From assembly GCA_016169945.1 (NCBI GenBank), contig JADLSH010000220.1, positions 4,575,001-4,639,000 of the forward strand: DNA of 64,000 bases, in the 5' to 3' direction. The position numbers and the translations under genes are program-made. The stretch's first letter is position 1; each line of letters opens with the position of its first letter. A model generated the notes under the pieces. It made no database searches. It saw only the letters and a list, made by a program, of their open reading frames with translations, and was not told the origin of the DNA. Shown here piece by piece: positions 35,081-47,628 of this stretch. Origin of the DNA: Trachythela sp. YZ-2020. Lineage: Eukaryota > Cnidaria > Anthozoa > Malacalcyonacea > Clavulariidae.

Positions 35081-38000
35081 ATGAAAGTCTTTGGAGTTCG
35101 CTTGTTCACACCAATGCTCTTTCTTTTGGTTATTATTTCATTGGAGGAAACACATTCATGGGTATGTATATCACGCAATTCAATATGTAAAGATAATTAG
35201 ATGCTTAAGTTAATTATTGGATTCCTCGCCGTGCTATAGTCGATAGATTCTACAACTACAAGCTTCTGTGTTCGATAATTCATTCGAACATAATTCATTC
35301 GTTTAAATGATTATTCGACATTGTCACATGAACAGAGAAACGAAAAGCTGCATGATGTCTAAAAGATTAAGTAAGTCTAAACACTGTAAATTTTCTCTAT
35401 TTAAGTTTAATATAACACGCGACAAAACTATGTACAATATCGATATCGTATCCGAATGCACGCACACTACAATGTCATGTAAAAATCTCATATCATGTCA
35501 ACAAGATGTGTTTGCAACAGGCTTGTCAACAAGTTGTAATAATTTTGCAGGCATTTTATTAAGTTGGTACAGGGTTGTCATTCACAACTTGTTACTTGAA
35601 GGCCGGTCGATATCACGTTGTTGGAAAGTCTCTTTGAATCAACAGCCTTGTAGAAAGTTGTCAACAAGTCGTTGACAATTTGTCAACAAGCTAAGCTGTT
35701 GAAGCACCATTGGTACAAGTCTGTTGCAGGTTTGTTATACCACTTGTTTCGTACCCTTGACTTGGAGCACTACTTTATTTCGGACGATTGTCATGGACTG
35801 CAGGCTACACTTGTTTTGCTCTTGAATACTCGATTTGTTTTTTTCGATATATTTTTGTCTCTGCACAGCAGATATATTGCCATCGTGTTGCTAGCTGTCA
35901 GCTTGTAGCTTGTAGCCAATCGGCGACAGCCTAGCTTAAAATGACGTAATTATAATGTTACTCTTTGATCTTTGTGTATACTGGATTGATATGGAATATT
36001 TCAAGATGGCGGACTACTGAAGGGCGAGAATTGTAAACATGGCTATATTTTCATAATTTTACAATGGAAATTATACATTAAAGCAACAACATTTTTATTT
36101 TTTATTATATTTTGAACATGGCGAATGTTGAAGGGGTATTTTTGGTAAAGTAATAACTCTGTGAAAATGATTCGCCAATATAAAAATACAAAAAGGTATA
36201 GACAGAAAATTTACAAAAGAGTATTGCCAAATTAACTTGACTTGACCTGCTATATATCAATGTAATCAGTGGCGTAGCTGGCTGAAAGTAATGGTCCCGC
36301 CGAAGGCGGGATCCTCGCGCCAAAGGCGTGACCATCCTAGAGGGGTCCGAGGGCATGCTCCCCCGGGAAAATTTTGAAATCTTAGAACCTCGGAAATGGC
36401 ATTTCCTGCCATTTTGAGGGTAGAAGGGTGTCACTAGACAAAGTTTCAATGCACCTCTGAAAGGAGTATTTTGCCTTGGTAAAATACAAAAAATGCCATC
36501 TGGCTCAGATCGAGAAGATCTGTGTGGGCTCAGAGAAGTGCTGTGTTAGGCAAAAATATTGCCCTTATTCTTAATCGTTAAATTCGGAGTTGGTCGCTCG
36601 TTAACAATAACATTTTGTTCGGCAGTTGGTCGAACAGAGAAAGGCCTTATACACAAAGCATTTACAATATAGGCTTCACATAGTTGAATAGCAACAGGAT
36701 TGGTCACGCTCGTTGAAGCCATTGTATACAAATTACAAAAGCAATATCAAATATGATATGAATAATAATATGATAATGATCTACCGTCACAGTCGTGAAT
36801 ACTCACGCAGAAAGCTTCATGAGAAATGCTGAATATTAACAACCTCCGCCTTGATAAAATAGCGGGACTTCGGCATTAAAAACATCCGTTCTGGGCATGC
36901 GCTGCGCCAATTATCCAACCAGAAACCAGAATTTCTTGTATAAAATAGTATTGCATATCCCGCCATATGAAAATCAGCGGAACACGAGACATGCGATTAC
37001 ACGAATTGCGTGAGTATAAGCAATAAATTGCGTGGAAATTAGCTAATTCTGGATTTCAGTTGCTAGGCAACAAAGAGGTCAAAGAGCAGACAGCAACATT
37101 GCGTAAAATTTAAATAAATAATAAATGACAGCACTGAAAAATGATCATAATTAATATTTAAATTTTCAGAATAAGCAAAGCTGTGATTTTGGCTTCAATA
37201 TAAAACATTTCCTCACTTTTTTTGGAAATTTTAGTCCTGCCCGGCGGGACAGCGGGACCGCTAGCTACGCCACTGAATGTAATTTGAATCAAGAGACAAG
37301 GTAAGTCTTTTAAATATTTACGAATATCCTGCATTATTAAATGTTGATTTAGTTCAGGTTCATTCATAATAATAAAAGTTTTTAATAAAATCATGCCATT
37401 TGTCATTTGTATTCACAACACTATTTGGGTCAAATCGACAATAGTTCACATTTCCATAGTCTCAACAACACCTCATACTAATTTTAGTTTTAATCTTCGA
37501 TTGGTATAAAGATAGAGGCACAGCTTGGCATCTCTTTCCCAAATTATTTTGACCGAGGTTGCACATATCAGCTGAGTAGGTGGGTGTAACACTCTCACAC
37601 AATAAACACAGCCTCGTACACAGGCGCTTTATAGGAACTTAGCGTGATTTTTTTTCTTTTCCTCTAAAGCACCTGGGTACGAGGCTGCAATAAACATGTA
37701 TACAAAAGTAGAAATGGTAGTTGAAACTCAACGATATTAAAGGGATCAAGGGATCGTCTTCGAAATGAATTCTGGCTCTAATTATTTTCAAGAGATGCTT
37801 GGTTATTAAGTAATCAGCAAAGTTTCACATTATTGCCTCGAGAAATGGTCCCTATTTGAATTTTTTAACTGTCTTAGTAGTCCATGAGGAGAAGGGTGGT
37901 GGGATATCGTCACCCGACGAGAGAAATTATGAAAAGTAGCGATTCTAGTTAAGTGTGACGCGCTAATTTCAAAAATCGATGTTACAGAGAATTACAGGGG

Positions 38001-41000
38001 TTTTCTGCCTCGTTTTCATGCATTTATCCTCGTTTTCGTGTACATATAAAGGTATGACGTCATCCGACAAGGAATGTTACGAAAGTGAGCGATTTTGGTC
38101 AAGTTCAATGCGCTGATTTCATAAATCGATGTTATATGGTACGCAAATGTGGTCGCCTGTCTTGTTTTCATGTTTTAGCCTCGTTTTGGTGAAAATATGA
38201 GATGAAGTAATCGGATGAGGCAGGTGATGAAAGTTATCAATTTTTGTCAAGCTTGATGAACTGATTCCAAACATCGATGTTAGTCATAGACTGAGAGGAC
38301 ATTAGGCATATTGGGCCAGATATAGGGTATCATCATACAATGAGGGGCATTATGGAAGTTAGTTATTTTGGTCAATTCGGGTGCTTGGATTTCGATGTTA
38401 TAGTACATGGAAATATTGGGACCAAATGTCTCTTATTTCATACATTTAGGTTCGCTATTAGCCATAATATTTGGAACAAAATACATGTAGTACGCATCAC
38501 CAGCAAATTGGCACAATTACTCTTTTGTAACCAGAAATTAATTGCAATTAATTATAATCAAAATTTGACCTCATTAGTGTCACATAACCCATCATCTTCG
38601 GAGCTGTTTTGTCGTTTAGATCAAAGTCCTTGATGCAATAAGCCTAACTGAGGCTAGGAATTGTTGCTTCAGACCACGTTTCCATCTTTACCTCACGCAT
38701 GCATGCTCGTCCGGGCACTTTATTGGTTTTCATGTCTTAGTATGTAGGAAATATAGTTGGAAATTTCCCAGAGCTCTCCCTGCGCATTGGAAAAGCTAAT
38801 AGTGCGTTCTACAATCTACACAAAATCTGGAGAAACAACCGCATCAGTAAGAGCAATAAAATGCGCATTTATATAGCTGCTGTTGTGACCATACTTACGT
38901 ATCGAAGTGAAGTATGGTCGAGACGCACAAGAAATGGCTTGAAAGTTTCCATCAGTACTGCCTGCGAAGAATATTTAAGGTGCGGTTGTGAAATTTTCAA
39001 AACCTCACACTTACTCTTCAATTGGATCAACTGTACAGCCATTGGAAGCACATATATGATCTTTCTACTTTTTTTGCTGCATTATCAATTATTAACAGCA
39101 CATAGGGGAAATGGTGAGGTTGTTATCACCAAGAAATGCTTTTCAAATTGATACAGCACTCAACTGAAGGAGAGAAGAAAAGCATAATTGATAGAGGCGT
39201 TTACTTATAAAACTGGCTGGCAACGCTATTACGGTATGCCCCCCATCTGGTTTCTAGCTCCCATTTTCCCTATTATACAGATACTGACCGGTAATGAACC
39301 CGAAAATGCGAAAATAATTTTCCGAAAACCAAAGGTAAGCCCTATTGTTCACCTTTTTTGCGTAATCACTATATATTCAACTTCTTTTCCGAAAGGGTTA
39401 ACAACAAACACTTTCGATGTATTTGCCTCCATTGGCAGGGAAGTTGTCCCAATTGCAGAATAAGTGTGAGGCTTAGACAAGTTCACAAGCTCTTGAAACA
39501 GACATCTACATCTCCAATCGGCCAGCAATGCTGAAGAAGCGGTTTTCGGTGAGAAATTTAAGAAGGATAAGAAAATCAACAGGCCTAGGTCTGATGCCAC
39601 CATGTTATAACAACCAGGATATCACATGAGAAGATCTAGCTATATTTCCTACATTCTCAGACGTCGACTGCAGACTCAGACTTTAGGTCTTACAGTTGAT
39701 TGCGATGAATTTTAAAAAATTAAAAAAATTAAAAAATGGTAATTGTTCTAATTTGCTGGTGATGATGTTGCTTTGTTCCAAATATTATGCCTAAAAGCGA
39801 ACCAAAATGTATGAAATAAGAGACATTAGGCCGGCAATATTTCCGTAACTTCGGTGGCGCAGTCGTCAGAGCAAGCGCCTTTCACCTCTGAGTCTTGAGT
39901 TCGATTCTCGTTGAGGACACTCATCACACTCATGTGAAAAGAGTAAGTCAACGCTCTGTCGAAAGTCGTGGGTTTTCTCCGGGCACTCCGGTTTCCTCCC
40001 ACAGGGAAAGTTGACTGGGTGGGTTAGGATAGACAGATTAGGAAAGTAATATCACAATTGTAAAAATAAATAATGTAGGTTAAGTACATAATATAGGTAA
40101 GCTAGATACTTGATGTAATCGGTCACTGAAAAGCCCCAATGGGGAGTGAGCTGAATAATGTATGTATGTATAACATCGAAATCCTAGCACACAAATTAAC
40201 AAAATAACTAACTTCCATAACACCCCTCAATGATGATATCCCCATATTTGGCCCAAATGAGGCTAAATGCATGAAAACGAGACCTAATGCCACCTAATGC
40301 CGTCTATAAATAACATCGATTTTTTAATCAGTGCATCAAATTTGACCAAAATTAATGACTTTCATCACCTACCTCGTCCGATGACGTCATCTCATATTTT
40401 CACGAAAACGAGGCTGAATATGAAAAGGAGGCAGGCAACCACACTTTAAAAACTATAGACATAGTGTTATGTAAATCAATGCCAAAATGGCTAATTTTAA
40501 TTTTTTGCACCTACAACTGTGGGTAAATTTGTTTGATTTGTGCTTAAATGTACCATCCAATGGCAAAATAGGACAGATTTTTGCGTTTCTTGTCGCCGTT
40601 GAATGTGAAGTCTCAAGCAAAAAAGTATATTTCAAACTCAGAAACAGATACCAATCTTTGTCCGCCGTTTATCACCCATTGTCATTTGTTGACCATCTCG
40701 TTCAGGTCTACTTTTTCTTGCTTTCTGACAGACTTTGGATTTTAAAACTATTATAGTTTTGTTCATATTGTATTGACAATTCCGAGGAAAATTTAACAAG
40801 CGGAGTCGAAGGGAGAAAATCAAAACAGTGGGCACGCTTTATTGCGTCATAAAGAACGCGCAATTAGCCAATGAAATTGCTTGTTAGACACCACTTATAA
40901 TATAAATTAATGTTATTGAAAGGGAACATGTTGCCAGTATGACAAGCGGTTTTGTTGCAAATACGGCTACCGTGGCTTCAGAAAAAGATATTTAATTTAT

Positions 41001-41356
41001 ATCTTGTAACAAAGAATTGAATGAGCAATGTTGAATATAGATTGAGTCTCCAGTCCGAAATCCTCCCCCCCCCCCTTTGGTTTGACGCCCAGTAACGTAA
41101 TGTCAACTAGTGAAAAATATGTCTAAGATTCGCATTGAAACTTGCTTTTTCGCTGTTTGAAGCTATTTGATGACTGTTCTAATCAGAAATGTACAAATCA
41201 TTTTGATTGCCAAAGATGTAATATCAAGCGTTTGCTGAAATGTGTTCTTGATTCTCCTGGTCGCAGAAAATGTGTGGAAGTTACCGACTCATCTCCAGCA
41301 GGCAATGTTGGAAAGATTAAAGCGAAGAAAATGGTGTTCAGTGAGACTTTGTGTTA
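35081..41356 (+). CDS. Candidate small secreted cysteine-rich protein gene (2 exons)
   Basis: Exon 1, 35081-35161, starts ATG and encodes a strongly hydrophobic leader (core LFLLVIISL) ending at a good donor, GTATGT, in phase 0. A plausible second exon, from about 41162 after a pyrimidine-rich acceptor (CTGTTTGAAG) to the TAA at 41354-41356, is also phase 0. It encodes about 64 residues with seven cysteines (spacing C-x4-C-x5-C-x2-C-x7-C-x9-C, then one at the C-terminus). I do not recognise the family. The 6-kb intron contains a hAT-like element, a short MITE, a SINE and a large inverted repeat. The leader exon is the stronger half; the pairing is inference, and exon 2 could belong to something else. 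Confidence 0.4.
36267..37275. mobile_element. 1.0-kb hAT-like non-autonomous element
   Basis: The ends are CAGTGGCGTAGCTGGC and (complement) CAGTGGCGTAGCTAGCGG, with exact 8-bp flanks AATGTAAT at 36259-36266 and 37276-37283. Ends beginning CAGTGGCG are characteristic of hAT transposons (family knowledge). A 60-codon frame (36731-36546, minus) is not recognisable as transposase. Confidence 0.88.
37609..37687. mobile_element. 79-bp micro-MITE with perfect 9-bp duplication
   Basis: CAGCCTCGTACACAGGCGC pairs with GCACCTGGGTACGAGGCTG. CAATAAACA flanks both ends (37600-37608, 37688-37696). A second copy enters the window's end at 63974. Confidence 0.88.
37886..38530 (+). repeat. Left arm of large inverted repeat, ~165-bp tandem subunits
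   Basis: About four diverged units, each with a version of GTCAAGTT..AATGCGCTGATTTC, ATCGATGTTA and CTCGTTTTCATG. The same units recur inverted at 39742-40445. Confidence 0.7.
38765..39020 (+). pseudogene. Reverse transcriptase C-terminal fragment
   Basis: Frames read RIGKANSAFYNLHKIWRNN, MRIYIAAVVTILTYRSEVW and, after a shift, a FHQYCLRRIF-like end. This is the typical post-catalytic region of non-LTR retrotransposon RTs (the I-x-A-x-x-A-F-x-x-L and K-x-x-I-Y patterns). Too short and broken to classify. Confidence 0.65.
39742..40445 (-). repeat. Right arm of large inverted repeat, pierced by a SINE
   Basis: Reverse complement of the 37886-38530 arm, including TTGTTCCAAATATTATGCC and ACGAAAACGAGGCTG. 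A SINE lies at 39848-40172. Confidence 0.7.
39848..40172 (+). mobile_element. tRNA-derived SINE, copy 2 (uninterrupted)
   Basis: A box GGTGGCGCAGTCGTCAGAGC, B box GAGTTCGATTC at 39897-39907, central CTCCGGGCACTCCGGTTTCC block, and tail ATGTATGTATGTAT. This is the best copy for a consensus. Confidence 0.85.
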
Positions 41357-42319
41357 AGGCCGAAGAATTAATTGGAAGCAACGGAAAATCGTAGGTAGTT
41401 TGATATAAAAAATGGTTATGCAAAAGAACAGGTTACCAAGCTTTGTAAACACAGAATTTAGATTCTAGCTCTACACACTGTATATGTTTGTATAATTTTA
41501 TTTTATACCAACATGTCTCGCTTGTAACATGCATAAAGTCGTTTATAACAAACAATTTGGATTAAATTTTTTTGATATCCGAAGCTGTCTTGTTAATTCT
41601 TACTGCAAACGTAAGAAACTTCATGAATATTTTGCTTTTAGATACGTTCCACTAGGTGAGCTGGTTTTCCACTCGGCGAGTTAGTCCGCTGCCTATATTG
41701 CCCTGTAGCTGGCGTCTGCTTTTCTTTGCCACGTTTAATCTTTCTTACATCAAAGAGAATCTTGATTTGTGTTAGGGCCTATGTATAGAGTATATATATG
41801 ATCCTAGCTTGCCGCGTTTTCCGGCCGACTCTTTGGTATATTATTATCCCGCCACCATCTCGCCTAGATGGTATCCCGACATTGTTGCCATATATAAACA
41901 CGCCAATTGCATCACGCCTAGATGAAAGCATCATCCAATCCCTCTATAGCCGTGATCATATATAAATTAAACGCTCTTTAATTACGGTATAACACAAAAA
42001 GCCGGCGTCTACTCTAATGTTTTTGATGATGTCAGAAATCCACTAATTTGATTAAATAATCTTTATTGGTGCGCTGGCCGACAATTACTGATGTTAATCC
42101 TCTTATCCGGTTTGATATTGCTTAATGCAAACACTGGCAGATCGAATCATCCTGTGAACAAGAAATAATATATTATAGTATAGTATAGTTTAATGATTCA
42201 CTCAGTTGCAGTATAAGTATTGAATCACTGTTCAGGGTGATTACAATTAATATGTTAAAAATTTAAACCAACCTATTTACATTTTAAAATAGAAAATATA
42301 TCATATTGATAGAAGTTAT

Positions 42320-44400
42320 TTAATAATATAATACACTAATATTGTTAATTAAGACAAGTACTAACGATAAAGGAGTTTTTTTAAAAACGGTCTGTGGTGA
42401 ACTTCGGAATAAAAACGTTCTTCTCCTTACACGTAAATCGTGATTTAAGGCAGGATTTGTTCTAGAAATTAACTCATTAAGTTTATTGTTTGGGTCGTCT
42501 AAGATCTGGTTAAAAAGTTTTACACACGCAGAATGCCTTCTAGTGTTTAATGACACCAGACTACTTTCGACCAGGGCATCCTTATAATGCACGAGCGGGT
42601 ATACAATTCGAAGAGCACGCTTTCATGTACGCGCTCGATTTCGTCGCTGAGATATGTTGGTAGTGAATAGTGAAACACTGTCGAAGCGTACTCCAAAATG
42701 GGGCGAATACGGTGGTATATAACTGTATGATATTCTTATCAGATACTTTAGCACGCTTTAAGTTATAGATAAAACATGAGCTGTCGATCTTTATCTGATA
42801 TAGAAACTCGAGCCGAAGACGAGCGTTTGTATATCAGATAAAGATCGGATGCGAATGTTTTATCGAACTTAATAAAGAACAACCCATCTTATGAGTTCAT
42901 TGGCGAAGTAATTTAAAAATAAACATTGTCTAAGCCGAGAAAATCAATGGTGAAGTTTATGTAAATCAGGACAAACCTTTATCCGATTTACAAACATTGA
43001 TTAAACGTACATTCATTTCTTTTGAAATTTCCTCATGAATTATTAATGAGTTTTTTAATTGTACTAAGAGGTATATCCGTTTGGAGCTATTAGAAATAAT
43101 GTTATTGACGTGCTTATTCCACTTCAGGCTTGATGTAATTGTGAGACCAAGTAACTTCGCTCCTCCTACGACTTCTAGAGATTTTCCATTTACTTGAATT
43201 GGAGGGAATAAACTTCGGGTTTTTTTAAATCAATGCACAGTCTTCACATTTCTTTTGGTGGAGCCGGAAGTGGTTTAACTCAGACCATTCCTGGATTTCT
43301 GTGACGGCATCCTGGATGTTACTTGAACCAGATTTCGGCACGAATTCGGATATTGTAAGATCGTCTACGAATTTGATTTCATCATCAACACTAGTTATAT
43401 TTATGTCGTTGATCATTAAGGCGAAGAGCCAAGGTCCAAGTTTGGTTCCTTGGGGGACGCCAGCGGGGACATTTCCCCACTCCTAAAGCAGTCTTCTCCA
43501 AGTTTAACACGTTGTTGTCTATTAGTCAGGAAATCTGCGATCCAATTGATAGTGGCATTCGAGATATCTAGAGATCTTAATTTAGAGAGAACGATGGAAT
43601 GGTCAACATTGTCGAAATCCTTTTTGTAATCGAACAGCACAACTCTGACCGAGGCTCCCGATCCATCTGTTGCTTCCGCCATCGGTGGATCATTTTTATG
43701 AGGGCTTGGCTTGTCGAGGAGCCGGGGATGACGCCGAATTGGTTTGGGTCTAGAATTTTGAGGATTGCTGGTTTCAGTTCTTTACTCACAACAAAATGTT
43801 CTGCTACTTTTGAGTGGACAGGCGTGAGGGAGATGGGACGAAGGTGTTGGTTTATATGTCGGACTAGTGTTGATTTTGGGACTGGGACAGTGTTAGCCAG
43901 TTTCCAGATCTTTGGAAGTTTACTTTCTTTAAACGAAATGTTTAAGATTTTCATAACAGGTAACGACAGGAGAACCGCATACTCTTCGAGGAACCAAGAT
44001 CGAATGTTATTCCACTTGCCTATTGATTTTGTTTGCGATCTGGGTATTACTCAGGTGTTGTAGATCATCCACTTGTAAGGTGGAGTAAAAGTCTGACTTA
44101 GTCACAGGGGCCATACCACTGATTTTTTTGATCGCACTACGCCAATCTTTGGGTTTGACATTTTTAAGATTCTTGATCTTACTGTTATAGTAGGAGTACC
44201 TACATATTTTCTGTTCGGAGTTTACTAAGTTCCGGTAGTATTTAAAGATCCTTCTATTTCCATCTTTAAGGGTCCATTGACGATTCTTAATTGCTCGTTT
44301 AAGTTTATCAGACATCCAGAGAGCATCGTTATTGCAGTTTTTTTTGCTTTGACCGGCATGATTATGTTGAGAGTATTAGACATCATTGTGTTGAAGAACG
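42320..44400 (-). pseudogene. Decayed non-LTR retrotransposon (CR1/L2-like RT)
   Basis: Minus-strand frames in order: linker region (44315-44007, WRSAIKKISG), fingers (43954-43577: IWKLANTVPVPKS, LRPISLTPVHSKVAE, DPNQFGVIPGSSTSQAL), palm (43682-43416: VLFDYKKDFDNVDHS), active site FVDDLT (a variant of F/YADD) near 43370, and a C-terminal tail (42592-42320). At least three frame changes separate them. A hairpin has inserted at 42767-42870. No endonuclease domain is visible, so the element is 5'-truncated. Confidence 0.85.
42767..42870. repeat. Hairpin inserted in the retrotransposon relic
   Basis: GATCTTTATCTGATATA and its complement flank a centre with CGAGCCGAAGACGAGCG. Outer ATAAAACAT/ATGTTTTAT bases extend the stem. 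Confidence 0.75.
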
Positions 44401-45283
44401 TTCATTTCTCTGCCCAAGTATTAGAGCTTGTTCGTTCTGTTCTTGCACGAAATTTTAACTTTATCAAATGGCAAGCAGGGACGCCGGAGCGATGGTAGGG
44501 CAGGGGGGGAATACGAACGTAAGAGCTGCCGAGAAAATTTTTCGAAGCCACGCCCTTTCGATGGAATTTTGATGATTCTCAAATTAATCGTCCTTTCTAC
44601 GTACGAATAAATGTAAAGAAGTACAGAACGAAAAGAATGGAAAAAAAAGTTTACAGTTGTATTCTCTTTTCCTTGGCAGTTTTATCATTGTTTCATTTAT
44701 ATTAAAAGGCACTTTTTCTCCCCTTACCGCCCTTAGAAAGGGAAGGAGGCGCGCTTGCTCCACCGCGCGCGCCCCCCTGTTCGGCGTCCCTGAATATAAG
44801 TCATATTTAGAAAATTAAACATTGGGCGGGACATACGTGTTTCGGAAGCCGTTGTTTAGGTGCAATTAATTTTAAGACCAAGCGATAAAACGGTAATCCC
44901 TGCAAGAGACTTTACCTAATTCCGTTGAATTCAATCCAAAAAGTTAAAAACCTGACCCGCGAGGCTTTATTTAATACCCTGTTATTCATGTTGAAATTTA
45001 CGTCTTTACCGGAAGTAGTTAAGATTTACGCATTCTGATTGGCTTAGAGCAAAAATGTAACCAAATGCGCTAAATTGGTCTAAAACGAAATTCCTCCTTG
45101 TTTGCTTGTCCACTTTGGCTTGAGATATTGTCAGCCTACTGCATGCATTTCTCCTCATATATAGTTATATAATTGTTTTGTGGAATGCTTGCTTACTTGC
45201 TCTAATTCATATATTCAATTCTTAGCGTATTCGGAAATATCATACACTGTGCAGTCTATATTTTCTGTACCCTAGTTTGTGGC

Positions 45284-45505
45284 CTTCCAGATCTAGACGC
45301 GAACGTGAAATTTACGGGCGATATGATGCGTGCTAGAAGGCCTAGCACATTTCGCAAATCCGACCACTTTATGTCTCATTAGAAAGGCAAAAATGATTTC
45401 TAGAAGGGAAAATTTGCGAATTGTGCTAGGCCTTCTCGCTTCCAGCCACTCTCCGGAAACCAAGCATTGCGGAAGTGAAAGGCCAGGAACGAGACTATAT
45501 TTTCT
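45284..45505 (-). repeat. Dispersed repeat, copy B (intact)
   Basis: Reverse-complement partner of 7482-8045, without its internal insertion. It contains two inverted GGCCTAGCACA/TGTGCTAGGCC blocks. No gene seen from 44820 to 46680. Confidence 0.65.
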
Positions 45506-46680
45506 GTAGAAATTTGCCTGAGTCTTCTTTTATCTATTTGTTATCATGTAAGAAAAAAACGCGTTTTGAAAGGCAAGAGTGACTAAAATTCGCAAACTGT
45601 CTATAATACAAACAAGAAAAAATATTCATATTTTATTGCTCGTATCCTTAAAACTTTACAATTTTGGAAAAATTTCCTCAAATATCACTCTTTTTGTTTC
45701 ATTGTGTTAAATCTCCTTTTTAAAACCCTGTTATATGATTACCTATACTGTACGTGGGAAAAGTATCAAATATCACTATAATTTCGTCGGAAAATTCGCC
45801 AAAAACTGTACAAAAGACATTTAAACGGTAACAATGATCACATGTCAACCTTTTTATTATATTTATCATATCCCCGGAGTAAGTTGACAGATTTTAAATT
45901 ATTATGATCTATTTCTATGGTATAATGTTTGTAGGATTACAATACATTATTACAGTAAACCAAAATTCATAGTTCACACAAAACTAAGTTTTTCTAAACA
46001 AGTAAATTTAGAAAACCTTGCTGCTGTTTGTAGTGTTATTAAAGAAAAATTTCACTTATCTCTTCCTTTCCATTACCTCTTTGATTTCGCGTCGGTATTT
46101 AATATTGCAAACAAGTTAACCGTGCAAACACAAATTTAGTAATACAAATTTAGATCATTAAAGGACATCGGTATTAGGCTGATTTAGGTTGATTTAGTTG
46201 AAATCTTATTACGTTCACAATTTTTCTTTTTTTTTGGTTTTCAGTTTATAAATTAGTTATGAAAATGAATGACAATGACCTATGACGTCATAGGCAGGGT
46301 AAAAATTATGACATGCTGAAAAATCGTGAGAGTTTAATTTAACCATCCAAAAGCGAAACAAAATATCAGGTAAAAGACAAAATATACAAGTTCTAAAGAA
46401 AGGAATGAAAATAAGAAATTTCAAGAAATTTTAGACTTAACAATTATTGCCCTGCCGACAACGTCACCCTATTTATATACATGTCACGTAACTTCTCAAA
46501 AACGAAAAGTTGTAAATATCTTACAATACAGATTATCGAGTTGGTCCTGACCATATCAACCTAAATTTCATCGCCAATACCCAAATCCAACTACTATCCT
46601 ATGATTACGAATATGGTCATGAAGTTGAACGTCAGAGACAAGCAAAATTGCATTTTTATAGCACAACATGTCCGTCGTTC

Positions 46681-47349
46681 TTACTTCTTGGTGAGTTTGT
46701 TGCCTGATACATCTTTGACCACAAGTCTTCCTTTTTGATTACGATTACTGAAGTTGTTATTCCTTGTACACATGTAGTAATATTCACCTTGTGCAAACCT
46801 CAATAGCATACCACGATACGATGCCGGAGCGTTGTTTAACTCCGCATTAAGTGCAGTTTTCTGTGGTGAAGCCTTACAAAGCTTCATGCTGTTGTAGTAA
46901 CCAGAGGAAGCCATACTTAGAATTAGGTCTTGTTTAGTCTTCGTCTCTGGATCACTTGACCAGATGATTTCAGCATTGGGGAACATGGTCAATGGTTTTT
47001 CCGAGGTTAAAGGATAGTTCACAGAAGGGTCGTGCATTTCCACCAGGTTGTTTCGATCAGTACCTAAAAATAAATATTAGAGTAAAATGTGAAATTGTAG
47101 CGTGCAGTTGCAAAATTATTTTAGTCAATAAATTTATTCACAAGTTTATTCGCGAAAATCGAGTAAAGTTAATACACCGCATAACAATTTCAATATAACC
47201 GTAATCTTGGTTAAATATTGCCGATTGGATTTAACCCGCGTGTGCACGGATTATAAAGTATGAATGGCAAACAGATATATATTGCTGATGTTGTTGATTT
47301 AGTTGTTATTTGTTGTTGTTGCTGTTGTTGTTGTTGATTTTGTTGTTGT

Positions 47350-47414
<65 letters not shown>

Positions 47415-47417
47415 GAT

Positions 47418-47512
<95 letters not shown>

Positions 47513-47534
47513 GCCGTTGCCGTTGCCGTTGCCG

Positions 47535-47628
<94 letters not shown>

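Noticed and set aside
36546..36731. Possible hAT transposase N-terminus
   Set aside because: Only about 60 codons, without zinc-finger or RNase-H-like motifs.
43599..44063. 154-codon plus-strand frame
   Set aside because: Antisense shadow of the minus-strand reverse-transcriptase relic.
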